Shown here: piece after piece, positions 9,971 to 19,547 of the stretch
Numbering within the stretch: position 1 is the stretch's first letter
How the letters are laid out: each line of letters opens with the position of its first letter
Assembly: GCA_964458775.1 (NCBI GenBank)
Contig: CAYWLQ010000007.1
Span: 5,362-69,361 of the forward strand
Reading direction: 5' to 3'
Length of the DNA stretch: 64,000 nucleotides
Source: CAYWLQ01 sp964458775
GTDB lineage: Bacteria; Myxococcota_A; Polyangia; JAAYKL01
Position numbers and translations under genes: made by a program
Notes under the pieces: generated by a model
Told to the model about the DNA's origin: nothing
What the model saw: only the letters and a program-made list of their open reading frames with translations
Database searches by the model: none

Positions 9971-12586
9971 ATGCCGTTAATTATGAATGCCCTCAAAGGT
10001 GAACTTTTTATTAAATTAAGGAAAGCAGTTTTCCGTATTCCCTTGTGCCATTTTGTAATGTTTTGTTCGGTTTCTTTGTCAGCTTATGCTCTAACATCTT
10101 ATTCTCAAATAGATCGAGCTGTTTCCATTGAACAACAGATTGAACAAAAAACCGGCCTCATCGTCATTCCGGGTGAAATCAAAGCTGTAGGTGCTTTTGA
10201 TTCAGATTTGTTTCGACGCTCCCTATCTTGGTATGATTTTGTATTTCTGGCAAAATCCGATCCTAAAGCCCATTCAGACCTTTACAGATTGAGCGCAAAG
10301 ACCCTGGACGGAAAACTTTTATTTGCAATGCGGGGATTGAGAAACCTGTCTGTCTCTCCTGACAGTAATGAACTCAATCTATCTGTCGATTCGCAGATTG
10401 CAGCTGTCTCAACTGTCACCGACGAACTTCGTCAATCATTTTCTATATTTAATTTTGGAGTTCCTCCCAAATACGAAGAGTCTCTCAATTCTTTTGAACT
10501 TTTTCGAGAACAAATTACAAATTTTCTAGAAACCGGAAAATTAGAAGGAATAAGTAAAACTGCTGTTCGCTTTACCGAATTGCCCCAAAGTTCTCGTTTA
10601 TTCATAAAAGACGGTAACGTAACAATTGAACAAACAGATTTAAAAGGCGTCTCTCACAACCTGATTGTTCAGCCGAACAACAAACAAAGTGGAAGTTCCG
10701 CATTTGAAGTAACAAATGTTTTAAGACCCGTTAAACCGACGATAATATGGGCTGTAGATACGGTTCGTTCATTGTCTTTTGTCGGTCCCGGTCCGATAGA
10801 ATGGTTGGAAGGCCGTGTTTTCTCTATTAGAGATCGTTTTAGGCGTCTGCGTTACGCTATTTCCGATAAAACAACTGAAGATATCGAAGACCGATCGGAA
10901 ACTGTAAATACACTATCTGAATTCAGTCTTCCTTTGGGATTGGAAATTGGAAAATCGCCGGAAAAGGAAATATGGCCTCCTCCTTCTTTCAAGCCGCCGG
11001 TTTTTTCTAGAAGTATACCCGGCGAGGGAATCTGGAAACCTGCATCTCCTGAACTGATAAAACACTTTGAAAACGCTCCGCCTGCTTTCTATAAAAGTGT
11101 AGTAAGACCTGATAAAGAAAGACCCTATGTAATTGTTCAGTTGTTTGCAATGGACATGCGCCAATTGGAACTTCATATGGTCGGAGGGATTGAAGATCCT
11201 CGTTCCACCACAGGAGCTGCCGGTGACGGAAGGATTCCCAGAAGAAAAGATTTAATGGAAAGAACAGTGGCGGCGTTTAACGGAGCTTTTAAAACAGAAC
11301 ACGGTGCTTACGGAATGATGGTCGAACGCAATGTGTTTTTACCTCCTAAAGATGATGCTGCTACCGTTGCATTATTACAAGACGGAACCCCAATTATGGG
11401 AGCATGGCCCCAATCCGAAGCTGTTCCGCCTGAAATGGTTTCTTTTCGTCAGAATATGGATCCTTTAGTAGAAGACGGCAAGGTTAATCCACGAAGACGC
11501 TACCTTTGGGGATTTACACTTGATACTGACATAAGCAAAATGCAAACAATCCGTTCAGGATTATGTATGTCAGACAAAGGATACATGGTTTATGTTTGGG
11601 GGGAGGATGTTACAGCCCAAACTTTGGGCATAGCTATGAATGCGGCAGGATGTACCTTCGGTATTCATCTGGATATGAATCCTCATCACACCGCTTTTTT
11701 CTATTATAATTTTGAACTGTCTGCTGAATCCGCAAAACCCGAGTATCGTTACGAAACCCCTCTTCCTCAAACTCTTTATTCACCTCATCGCTATGTAAAC
11801 GGAGCCCCCAAAGACTTTTTCTTTCTCGCCTTAAAGAACAAATCTCCGGGCTCTAATTGGTCTGCCGAGGATTTAGCTCAAACTGCTCCTGCTTTTCTTC
11901 CGTCAATATTCCGCAAAGATCATCCCGATTGCAAAATGGCAGCCGCTGATTTAAGACGTGTTTCATTTGAAATCCGTGCCGGTGCAACATCCGAAAACAC
12001 CGATTCGTCAAACAATCCTGCAAGCGATTCTCTTATGCAAAACGATAAAGATCTGCTCATTGATATCGACCTGGGAACTATTCATTTAGACGATATTAAT
12101 TCTAACGAAATTAACGAGACAACATCCGCAGTTCTTCAAAAGGATAGTTTGGGAAAACTTGTAATACTACCTAAATCTGGCAAAAAATCAATCAATGCAA
12201 ACAATATAGTCTATGGAGTAATACCAAAAGAAGATAACAAAATTGAAACTGCTTCTGTTTGTATTGGTATTCGCGATAATTGGTTGTTTATCGCAGAAGG
12301 AGCACTAAAGAACGCATTCGATCATCTTAAAGAAGAGGCTGTCACTGAAACGATATGCTTTCCTTCAACAAAAAATGACTTATCGGCCTCAACTGTTTTT
12401 GTAAGAGATCCAAAAGGAATGAAAGATTTAACAAACAATCGAATCCGCACATTGAACCTTGCCTCTTCACATCTAAGGCTTTATGCAGCCCCTATAGAAA
12501 TGGGAGCCAAAAGACTGGAAACTATCTTCTCAAATTCGGCTGAACCGAATGGAGCAAATAAGAAGGCTGAAAATGACGTTGAATGA
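9971..12586 (+). CDS. Secreted or membrane-anchored protein with phosphodiester-glycosidase (NAGPA)-like domain
   Basis: The 871-residue product has one N-terminal hydrophobic helix (about residues 24-44), then a long poorly conserved region. From about residue 380 to 620 a domain resembles the NAGPA/phosphodiester-glycosidase family. The pattern AAFNGAFKTEHGAYGMMVE matches the family's NGGFF-type loop, and AMNAAGCTFGIHLDMNPHH resembles the LDGG segment. A Ser/Asn-rich C-terminal part has no recognised domain. In characterised relatives the fold removes GlcNAc from phosphodiesters; whether this protein is active is unknown because the key motif is altered. The start is uncertain: GGAG lies one base before this ATG and 13 bases before ATG 9983. 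The gene overlaps murI by 14 bases, implying translational coupling and possibly an envelope role. Confidence 0.6.
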   Translation: MPLIMNALKGELFIKLRKAVFRIPLCHFVMFCSVSLSAYALTSYSQIDRAVSIEQQIEQKTGLIVIPGEIKAVGAFDSDLFRRSLSWYDFVFLAKSDPKAHSDLYRLSAKTLDGKLLFAMRGLRNLSVSPDSNELNLSVDSQIAAVSTVTDELRQSFSIFNFGVPPKYEESLNSFELFREQITNFLETGKLEGISKTAVRFTELPQSSRLFIKDGNVTIEQTDLKGVSHNLIVQPNNKQSGSSAFEVTNVLRPVKPTIIWAVDTVRSLSFVGPGPIEWLEGRVFSIRDRFRRLRYAISDKTTEDIEDRSETVNTLSEFSLPLGLEIGKSPEKEIWPPPSFKPPVFSRSIPGEGIWKPASPELIKHFENAPPAFYKSVVRPDKERPYVIVQLFAMDMRQLELHMVGGIEDPRSTTGAAGDGRIPRRKDLMERTVAAFNGAFKTEHGAYGMMVERNVFLPPKDDAATVALLQDGTPIMGAWPQSEAVPPEMVSFRQNMDPLVEDGKVNPRRRYLWGFTLDTDISKMQTIRSGLCMSDKGYMVYVWGEDVTAQTLGIAMNAAGCTFGIHLDMNPHHTAFFYYNFELSAESAKPEYRYETPLPQTLYSPHRYVNGAPKDFFFLALKNKSPGSNWSAEDLAQTAPAFLPSIFRKDHPDCKMAAADLRRVSFEIRAGATSENTDSSNNPASDSLMQNDKDLLIDIDLGTIHLDDINSNEINETTSAVLQKDSLGKLVILPKSGKKSINANNIVYGVIPKEDNKIETASVCIGIRDNWLFIAEGALKNAFDHLKEEAVTETICFPSTKNDLSASTVFVRDPKGMKDLTNNRIRTLNLASSHLRLYAAPIEMGAKRLETIFSNSAEPNGANKKAENDVE

Positions 12587-13391
12587 CACAAAGAATCTTC
12601 CAATTGGAGTGTTTGATTCCGGTTTAGGAGGACTTACCGTAGTAAGAGAGCTTCGAAAACTGATGCCCTCTGAGACAATTCTATACTTAGGGGATAATGC
12701 CAGAGTTCCATACGGCACCAGATCGCCTTCAACAATAGAACGATATGCCATCAACTGCTCAAAGTTTTTGCTGGATCAGGGTTTGAAGCTTTTGATTGTC
12801 GCTTGCAATACTGTGTCGTCAGTAGCTTTGCCGGCACTAAGAGCGATGACGGATGTTCCGGTTTTAGGAGTGATTTCTGCCGGAGCACGTGCCGCAACAC
12901 AGTCGGGTGCGATGAAAATCGGTGTAATAGGCACAACAGGAACAATAGCTTCCGGTGCATATCCAAAATTTATCGCCTCGATCAACCCTGAATGCCAAGT
13001 ATTTGCAAAAGCAACTCCTTTGTTCGCACCTCTAGTTGAAGAAGGTTGGGTAGAAGGAGAGGTTCCTCGCGCAGTAGCTGTTCACTATATAAAGCCTCTG
13101 GTCGAATGCGAAATAGATACTCTGCTATTAGGCTGTACACACTATCCTCTTCTAAAAAATACCATTTCCGAAACCTTGCTTTATCTAGGCAGTAAGGCAA
13201 ACATTCTCGACTCAGCAACCGTAACAGCCGCCGATGCAGCCGTAGAATTACAAAAATCATCATTGGAAACGGACCGCAAAGAAAAAAGCCCAATGACCTG
13301 CTTTGTAACCGACCTTCCGTCATCTTTCGAAGAAGTAGCAGGACGCTTTTTCGGCTCAAAACCTGACAGAATTGTTTCAATTGATATTTAG
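12573..13391 (+). CDS. murI: Glutamate racemase
   Basis: This 272-residue cytoplasmic enzyme interconverts L- and D-glutamate for peptidoglycan. The N-terminal signature IGVFDSGLGGLTV (D15, S16) is present, as are the two catalytic cysteines: C78 in VACNT and C188 in GCTHYPLL. YLGDNARVPYG is also typical. Length matches the family (about 260-280). The ATG at 12573 is preferred over an in-frame ATG at 12549 because AAGAAGG lies just upstream and because MurI proteins start close to the IGVFDSG strand. The start sits inside the end of the preceding gene, so the two are probably translated from one message. Confidence 0.95.
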   Translation: MTLNDTKNLPIGVFDSGLGGLTVVRELRKLMPSETILYLGDNARVPYGTRSPSTIERYAINCSKFLLDQGLKLLIVACNTVSSVALPALRAMTDVPVLGVISAGARAATQSGAMKIGVIGTTGTIASGAYPKFIASINPECQVFAKATPLFAPLVEEGWVEGEVPRAVAVHYIKPLVECEIDTLLLGCTHYPLLKNTISETLLYLGSKANILDSATVTAADAAVELQKSSLETDRKEKSPMTCFVTDLPSSFEEVAGRFFGSKPDRIVSIDI

Positions 13392-13416
13392 AATTAATTG
13401 TTAAAAATATAGAAAA

Positions 13417-13430
13417 GGTTCCCTGCAACC
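13417..13430. terminator. Weak bidirectional terminator candidate between murI and a convergent lipoprotein gene
   Basis: A 4-bp stem (GGTT/AACC) with a 6-base loop sits between two convergent stop codons. It has a T-run downstream on the plus strand (13434-13438) and one on the minus strand. Position and T-runs fit; the stem is short. Confidence 0.3.
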
Positions 13431-13438
13431 GTAATTTT

Positions 13439-14506
13439 TCAATCTGATACAGCAGCAGGCAGTCCTATGTAGCGTGTTGCTAATACAATGTTGTCAACAT
13501 AGCGAATCATGGTGTGATCAAAATTTGGAGTTGTTCTGTGCAGATTCAGTTGCATTGATGTGGGCAATTGATCCTCGCGTTCGCGGAATCTCAGATTTGC
13601 AGTGCGCACCTTCAGCTGACCGTCAATCCAAAATCTAGCCTCACCGTCCGCTTTGCCCGGAGTATTTAGGTACAATCCCAATTCATAGCAAGACCATGTA
13701 TCAAATTTAATATATACAAATGGATCGGGATATGCAGAGAATCTACAAGACTCCGTACCATCCGCAGCATCGCTTATTCGGACATCGCCGAGAATAGGTT
13801 CTGCGGTTTGAGGATATCGGTTGTAACTGTATAGATGACCGACCCATAAAAATCCGTCGTTAGCCTCGGGTTTAACACTAGGTCCCCAGCCGACAAACTG
13901 GCAAGATACATTGTACCAACTCATTCCATCACAGGTTGACGCATTGCCGGAACCGTCCTCAAAATAAATGCCGAAACCCTTAACACCGACTGCGCGATCT
14001 AAATCACCAGGATGAAAACTGGAATCGTACTGAAAACACATACGCATAAAATAAGCCGGACGCACTCCTCTGTGAGCATTCTCAGGAATAACAAACCTAG
14101 CGGTCGGACCTTCTTCACTTGCTTCCCATTGATGAACACCGCAATAAGAGCCGCTATAAGGATTATTATCGCTAACCGCTACCAAGGAACTATATCGGTT
14201 TTCCTCAGTTGGTATTTCAACCGAAGCAGTCTCAAAAGTCTCCGCCGCCAACACATAGGGATTAGAAGAAATGCCCTGATCTCCAAAGTACTCCGAAGCT
14301 ATTCCCGACTGAACACCCTCTCCCAAACCTTCGCTCCAAATATCAATATCCGTATCAAATTCTGAAAAGTCAGAGCTCTTCTCATGTTCTTTCTCGGAAT
14401 CCGTCCTTGAACCGTCTATCTCCAAAGAACTTCCATTTTTTTCCTTTGTACAACCGGCACAAACTAACAATGCTGAAACCCAAAAATAAAGAAAAAATAG
14501 TCTCAT
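13439..14506 (-). CDS. Lipoprotein with jelly-roll, polysaccharide-lyase-like domain
   Basis: The N-terminus MRLFFLYFWVSALLVCAGC is a lipoprotein signal with the anchored cysteine at residue 19. A Ser/Asp/Glu-rich linker to about residue 60 follows. The rest is a beta-rich domain of about 280 residues with RFWIDGQLKVR and YVDNIVLATRYIG near the C-terminus, features I associate with concanavalin-like jelly-roll polysaccharide lyases and carbohydrate-binding proteins. Several Cys pairs suggest disulfides in the periplasm or on the surface. No lyase active site can be pinpointed, so a binding role is equally possible. Confidence 0.55.
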   Translation of the reverse strand: MRLFFLYFWVSALLVCAGCTKEKNGSSLEIDGSRTDSEKEHEKSSDFSEFDTDIDIWSEGLGEGVQSGIASEYFGDQGISSNPYVLAAETFETASVEIPTEENRYSSLVAVSDNNPYSGSYCGVHQWEASEEGPTARFVIPENAHRGVRPAYFMRMCFQYDSSFHPGDLDRAVGVKGFGIYFEDGSGNASTCDGMSWYNVSCQFVGWGPSVKPEANDGFLWVGHLYSYNRYPQTAEPILGDVRISDAADGTESCRFSAYPDPFVYIKFDTWSCYELGLYLNTPGKADGEARFWIDGQLKVRTANLRFREREDQLPTSMQLNLHRTTPNFDHTMIRYVDNIVLATRYIGLPAAVSD

Positions 14507-14644
14507 ACATTACATTTTGTCAGAAAATCTTAGCAGAGCAAAGCATTGTTTAAGAGCAGCTAACCTATAACCGCTTATGTGGATCAATTTTTTATTTTTA
14601 CGAATAACATGTAGAAGGCATTGAACAGGCTTCACTGACAAATT

Positions 14645-15373
14645 TCAATTTGGACTTAGTTTGTCTTTTATTAGCCACGGGATTATTAGCAATGCTATCG
14701 ACACAAAGGCTATTGCAGAGAGGCCTATCATGTGTCTCGGAGGCTCTCCAAAGAGCGCAATCATTTTGGTTATTGTGCTGGGTTGGGGGGTGTCGGCCAT
14801 TAAAAACATGTAGTTGCTGCCCAGTAGCAAATTTATTAGATAAACCGCTGCTACAAATGCCAGCAGCCATAGATATGCCTTTACTGCCGACATCAGCAAG
14901 GGGCGATATTTTAGTACAAATACAAAATATAGAATTACCAGAACTTCCCCTCCGTGCTGAATATAAAATACCCAAAACTCAAGATGCGGAAATGCAAAGG
15001 TAATATTGGGAGTTACAAAGGATTGTAATGTTCCGGCTACCGCCCAGAAATACAAAACCTCAAACAATTTTTTGTTTGTTGTTATTAAAAGATAGGCCAG
15101 CAAAAAATTGGAAAAATCACACAAGTTGAGGGGAAGAGAAGTTTTAATATCAAATCGGTCGGTAGCCAATTCATAGAGAATCCAAGACAAATACTGTCCT
15201 ACCAAAATGACAGCCGCAGTCATGCGAAATATTCTGTCTTTTTTTTCATCAATTCTTTTTGCAAACCTAAGCGGAACAGCAAGCCATATCAAGGCTATGA
15301 GCAGCATTGTCAAAAGATGAGAAAGTTGAAACAGCACAAACGGTTCTGCCGCTTCGATGGAAAAAATATTCAT
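14645..15373 (-). CDS. YwaF/TIGR02206-type integral membrane protein
   Basis: About 242 residues and seven predicted membrane helices. Family hallmarks are LPLNLCDFSNFLLAYLL, the AVAGTLQSFVTPNITFAFPH stretch, the following HGGEVLVIL and a late NYMFLMADTPQPSTI. This matches the YwaF-like family of unknown function. The ATG at 15373 is chosen because AGGAGG lies eight bases upstream; a TTG two codons earlier overlaps that spacing. It begins 30 bases after the stop of the alpha/beta-hydrolase gene, so the two are probably co-transcribed. Function unknown. Confidence 0.8.
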   Translation of the reverse strand: MNIFSIEAAEPFVLFQLSHLLTMLLIALIWLAVPLRFAKRIDEKKDRIFRMTAAVILVGQYLSWILYELATDRFDIKTSLPLNLCDFSNFLLAYLLITTNKKLFEVLYFWAVAGTLQSFVTPNITFAFPHLEFWVFYIQHGGEVLVILYFVFVLKYRPLLMSAVKAYLWLLAFVAAVYLINLLLGSNYMFLMADTPQPSTITKMIALFGEPPRHMIGLSAIAFVSIALLIIPWLIKDKLSPN

Positions 15374-15403
15374 AGACAAAACCTCCTAAACCGCTTCTTA
15401 TCG

Positions 15404-17245
15404 TTATATCGGCACCGGTGCTATTACCTGGGATGATACAAACATCCATGTAACAATCAAAGCTGTTACAAGAGCACCCGCATACGGTCTTCCAGTCAGC
15501 ATATAGAGCTTGGTCGAAAGCGGAGCAATTATGACTGATACAATGATTAAATGCCCTATGTTTATAACAAATAATACAAACATACCTCCCGGACCTACCA
15601 ATGGAATACTTCCGGTCAAAAGCAACGGCAGATATTGAAAGGCAGCTAACAGAAACATGGGTACAGAGAGCAGTGCAAAATTTATGAGCGACCACCGTAA
15701 AAAGGTTGAAATAAAGGATTTGCTAGGAGCGCATCTTACAACACCGTGAAGAAAAAATCCCATGGCAGTAAAAGCGGCGACAAAAAACGGTAGATATAAG
15801 AAAAACATTTTCCATCTATAGGGCGTAAGATCACTCGCAAACGAAAATACAAATCGATAGTCCACCAAAAATGTATGTTCGAGAAACAATTCAAATCCGT
15901 AGGTAAAAACAAACAAACAAGCAGCAAAGAGCGCTGTTTTCGCCGTCTGCTTTCGATCGATTAGCATTTTCTGTTTGCTCCAAGAAATGCCCAAATCATA
16001 TAGATGCGCAGCTGCGTTGTCTGTTTTTTTGAGTTTGCGAAAAAACAACGTTACACCGATAAAATTTGACAGACACAACCAGAGAGCAACTACATTTACC
16101 ACCATCATTGGAAACAAGCCGTCAATTCGAACAACATATTTATGAATTGCAAATACTATCATAGAACAAGGAAGATAGAGCCACATCATCAGTGTGTTAA
16201 TTCCAAAATTTTTGGCAAAGTCATACTTAGAACAATGATAAGAAAATTCTCTATTGAGACGTAGATCAGAAAAGAATGAAAAACCTAATAGCAAGGTCGA
16301 GAAAGGAAACAACATACCTAGACCGGCTAACATTGCCGCCAATGTAGCAAATTCTTTATAAACCCCTATTTGGTCAGAAGGGGAAAGCTGTATTGCGATA
16401 TTCGGCGTAAGCGCTTGGCGAAGCCATTCAGTTGTTTCAGCTACAGCCGCCAAGTCATGAATTTCTGTTTCGTGAAATGTTCGAGGTGCAAACACACGAC
16501 GCGCCGTGCCTTGAGAAAAATCGCCGTAGGTTGTGTTTATTTCTGCTGAGTCAAAGCCGAAAGCTGCAAAGGTCTTCTTTGATTTCATCCATTCGGCTTT
16601 AAAGTCTTTTGTTTGAGTCATTCTATCTCTAAACTCATCCAAGGTACCGAAGATCATGAGCATATTTTGGGGAAGAGTAGAGGAAGAGCGCTCGTCATAG
16701 GCTGAGCCGATTAACACCAATGCTCTGACAGTAGGGTCATGTAAAGCTACCTCATAGGCAGCCTGTGCACCAAGACTGTGCCCTACCATTCCGACTGCCT
16801 CATGGTTAATATGGGAAAGAGTTTTTAAATACTTTAAGGCAGCCTTGCCTCCGAATGTCGGATCAAAAGACCGGTGATTTATATCTAAAGGAGGTATCCC
16901 GGAATTTCCCCTGCCGGCGGCATCGATAGAGAGAACGGTAAACCCTCGCCTAGCAGCTTCAATTGAAATTACATCTCCTGCCTCACGAGAGCTTTGGTAA
17001 CCGTGGATAAAAACAACTCCGGAATGAAGCACTGTTGATGATGCTTCTTTGGGACGAAATAATTTACCTCTGAGCAGCAACCCGTGCTCATTTGCAAATT
17101 CAACATTACCAACCTCTATTTGTCCAAAGTCATTTTGAATTGAATCAGCAATCAGGGCGGCAATAACAGAAATCATACCCAATAAAGACACCCACAATAA
17201 TGACCTTATTCGACTTCTAAAACAATATGAATACAAATAGTACAT
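15404..17245 (-). CDS. Membrane protein with alpha/beta-hydrolase domain and C-terminal polytopic region
   Basis: A membrane anchor lies near the N-terminus, followed by an alpha/beta-hydrolase domain. HGYQSSREA gives the oxyanion region, GMVGHSLGA the nucleophile elbow, GTLDEF the likely acid and EIHDLAAV the likely histidine. After about residue 285 come eight or so membrane helices without a recognised transporter or enzyme signature. The total is about 613 residues. I prefer ATG 17245, with AGAGAGG upstream, over ATG 17281, which has no Shine-Dalgarno. Serine-hydrolase chemistry at the membrane is likely; the substrate (lipid, ester or peptide) is unknown. The YwaF-like gene downstream is probably in the same operon. 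Confidence 0.75.
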   Translation of the reverse strand: MYYLYSYCFRSRIRSLLWVSLLGMISVIAALIADSIQNDFGQIEVGNVEFANEHGLLLRGKLFRPKEASSTVLHSGVVFIHGYQSSREAGDVISIEAARRGFTVLSIDAAGRGNSGIPPLDINHRSFDPTFGGKAALKYLKTLSHINHEAVGMVGHSLGAQAAYEVALHDPTVRALVLIGSAYDERSSSTLPQNMLMIFGTLDEFRDRMTQTKDFKAEWMKSKKTFAAFGFDSAEINTTYGDFSQGTARRVFAPRTFHETEIHDLAAVAETTEWLRQALTPNIAIQLSPSDQIGVYKEFATLAAMLAGLGMLFPFSTLLLGFSFFSDLRLNREFSYHCSKYDFAKNFGINTLMMWLYLPCSMIVFAIHKYVVRIDGLFPMMVVNVVALWLCLSNFIGVTLFFRKLKKTDNAAAHLYDLGISWSKQKMLIDRKQTAKTALFAACLFVFTYGFELFLEHTFLVDYRFVFSFASDLTPYRWKMFFLYLPFFVAAFTAMGFFLHGVVRCAPSKSFISTFLRWSLINFALLSVPMFLLAAFQYLPLLLTGSIPLVGPGGMFVLFVINIGHLIIVSVIIAPLSTKLYMLTGRPYAGALVTALIVTWMFVSSQVIAPVPI

Positions 17246-17373
17246 AATACCCGCAAGCCTCTCTTGACTACACAAATGCATTTTATCAATTTAAACGTTT
17301 ATTATGTTTAATAACTAATACAAATCAGATAATCTGCTCAATAATTGTCACAATTTGTTATTCAAGTGTAAAG

Positions 17374-17403
17374 TTGACGGTATTTTTACAATATTTATAT
17401 GAT
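17374..17403 (+). promoter_or_regulatory. Candidate sigma-70 promoter for the hybrid histidine kinase gene
   Basis: TTGACG at 17374-17379 and TATGAT at 17398-17403 are separated by 18 bases, close to the sigma-70 consensus, and lie about 47 bases before the ATG at 17450. The adjacent gene on the other side is divergent. Confidence 0.45.
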
Positions 17404-17449
17404 TGATAAGTTCTTGTCATATTAGCATAGTTGTAATAATTTAAAAGAT

Positions 17450-18973
17450 ATGGGTGCTAAACAAATAACTAATGTTGTCACATGTACAGGTAATGAAAGC
17501 TCACACACAGAATCATTAAATATACAACAAAGATCCGTCAGATTATTAGAGGCTTTGCAATCATTGGGTTATATGCTTGTTTCCTTTGATTCAAAGGGGG
17601 AAATACAATATTGCTCAAACGAGTTGATCAACAAACTTGGAGTATTACCGCCTAATCGAGACATATTCATAAAAGAATTATTAACACACGGACTTGAGTT
17701 TAACGAAATCGAACATCTTCTGCACTCAAATGATATGCAATCGCAATTTGCTGACCTTAACATTTTCAACGGACAGTATAGAGTTTCAACTACTTTTGCA
17801 CAGGGAGATCCTCCTCTAACCGTACTCTTATTTCAATCGATCACAGACGATAAATCCAATAAAGCACATTTAGAACATCTTGAAAGACTGGCAACAGTCG
17901 GCCAAGTAGCGGCGGGAGCCGTACACGAATTCAACAATAATCTTACTTCTATTCTCGGTTGGGCTCAGATTGCCGAACAGAATGCAGAAAAAGACTCTCC
18001 CACTGCAACAGCTGTTTCTATTATTCTAGAGAATGCTAAAAAGGCACAGCGCATTTTTTCCAAGCTCCTCAGCATGTCTCGCGTTAAGACAGACTATTAC
18101 AGCAATTCTCGTGTTTCTCCCGTGCAGATCGTTGAAGATGCTCTCTCGTCACTGTCTTTTGAATTTCATAATCGAAATATATGGGTTAATCGTGTTTTAA
18201 ACGAAGACGGATTTTGTGACATTGACGAGGATCGTCTCAGTCAGGTTTTTATTAATATTCTAAAAAATGCAATCGAAGCCATTGTTGAAAACGGAGAGCT
18301 CACTGTAACATCTGAACGTAAAGATGATAAAATTAGAATTTCGTTTTGTGATACAGGCTTGGGAATGTCAGAAGAAACCATTGCAAGGGTGTTTGAGTCT
18401 TTTTTTACAACAAAGAAATTGGACACATCTAATCCTTCAGGCGGGACAGGGCTGGGTCTTCCGGTCAGTTTGGATATACTTAGAGATTATGACGGTGATA
18501 TCGAGGTTACAAGCGAGCTTGGGAAAGGAAGTTGTTTTACAGTTGTCCTTCCGGCATTGGAATCACAAGAGGAATCCATTAGAGCAAGTTTTGTTGCACG
18601 TCCGACCATACCGCCTGGAGCAACTGTTTTAGTCGTGGATGATGAACCGGACGTTGGTGACATGATCAGGACAGCGTTGGGCCTCAAAGGTGTTTCAGTA
18701 GTTGCAGTGAAGAATGGCGAAGAAGCTCTTTCACATTTAAACACAATGCATTTTGATGCCGCTTTTGTGGATTATTCAATGCCGGGAATATCCGGCCACG
18801 AATTGGCACGCTCTATTCTAAAAGAAGCTCCAAAACTTCCTATAATATTCATGAGCGGTTTTCATATTGAGACAGACCATATTGTAACTGATTTCATCAA
18901 AAAACCCTTTGATCTCGATAATATTCAAGAAAAACTCCACGCTGTATTGAAACGAAGAAAAGACAGTTTGTGA
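17450..18973 (+). CDS. Soluble hybrid histidine kinase (PAS-like, HisKA, HATPase, REC)
   Basis: The 507-residue protein has no membrane segment. An N-terminal PAS-like region (about 30-135) precedes the dimerisation helix with phospho-acceptor H159 in AVHEFNNNLTSILG. The ATPase domain shows the N box FINILKNAIEAI, G1 box DTGLGMSEE, F box FFTTK and G2 box GGTGLGLPV. A receiver domain begins at about residue 393 (VLVVDDEPDVGD) with predicted phospho-acceptor D441 in FVDYSMPG and conserved KKPFD. All required residues are present. Without a partner gene nearby its output is unknown; the C-terminal receiver suggests a phosphorelay or internal feedback. Confidence 0.92.
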   Translation: MGAKQITNVVTCTGNESSHTESLNIQQRSVRLLEALQSLGYMLVSFDSKGEIQYCSNELINKLGVLPPNRDIFIKELLTHGLEFNEIEHLLHSNDMQSQFADLNIFNGQYRVSTTFAQGDPPLTVLLFQSITDDKSNKAHLEHLERLATVGQVAAGAVHEFNNNLTSILGWAQIAEQNAEKDSPTATAVSIILENAKKAQRIFSKLLSMSRVKTDYYSNSRVSPVQIVEDALSSLSFEFHNRNIWVNRVLNEDGFCDIDEDRLSQVFINILKNAIEAIVENGELTVTSERKDDKIRISFCDTGLGMSEETIARVFESFFTTKKLDTSNPSGGTGLGLPVSLDILRDYDGDIEVTSELGKGSCFTVVLPALESQEESIRASFVARPTIPPGATVLVVDDEPDVGDMIRTALGLKGVSVVAVKNGEEALSHLNTMHFDAAFVDYSMPGISGHELARSILKEAPKLPIIFMSGFHIETDHIVTDFIKKPFDLDNIQEKLHAVLKRRKDSL

Positions 18974-19070
18974 TTAGTCAGGAAATCTCAGTTGACGCAG
19001 CCCTTTTCGACTTCTATAGTTTCACAGATCGATTTTAGGCTTTATAGTTAATATGCAGGAGGCTGATTCT

Positions 19071-19547
19071 ATGGCAGAAGGTATAAACAAGGTAATTCTT
19101 ATAGGGAATTTAGGCAAAGATCCAAAACTGGAGTATTCTCAAAACGGAGCAGCCCGCTGCACCTTTTCGCTGGCTACTACAGAAAACTATATGAATAATT
19201 CGGGAGAGCGTCAGGAGCGAGTTGAATGGCACAATATTGTTGTCTGGGGAAAGCAGGCTGAAAATGTCTCCAAGTACCTACAAAAAGGAAGACAAGTCTA
19301 TATCGAAGGCCGGATTCAAACTCGAAGCTACGACGATAAAGACGGCAACAAACGCTACATCACGGAAATCAACGCACTTCGTGTTCTCTTCATAGGTAAT
19401 AGAGGAGAAAGCGGAGGCGGAGGATATCCAAATTCCAATTCATCCGGAAACGGCGGACAGTCTTCGGGCGGCGGTTATGACGGAGGTTTCGGCGGAGGAG
19501 GTTTCGGCGGAGGAATGGGCCCAAGTGATGATGAGATTCCATTCTAG
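19071..19547 (+). CDS. ssb: Single-stranded DNA-binding protein
   Basis: About 158 residues. The OB-fold (residues 4-110) begins INKVILIGNLGKDP and contains WHNIVVWGKQAENV and the KGRQVYIEGRI strand typical of bacterial SSB. A glycine-rich flexible linker follows, then the acidic tip DDEIPF that recruits partner proteins. The ATG at 19071 is selected because AGGAGG lies eight bases upstream; an ATG six codons earlier is part of that leader. The last bases overlap the start of the polysaccharide deacetylase gene. Confidence 0.96.
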   Translation: MAEGINKVILIGNLGKDPKLEYSQNGAARCTFSLATTENYMNNSGERQERVEWHNIVVWGKQAENVSKYLQKGRQVYIEGRIQTRSYDDKDGNKRYITEINALRVLFIGNRGESGGGGYPNSNSSGNGGQSSGGGYDGGFGGGGFGGGMGPSDDEIPF

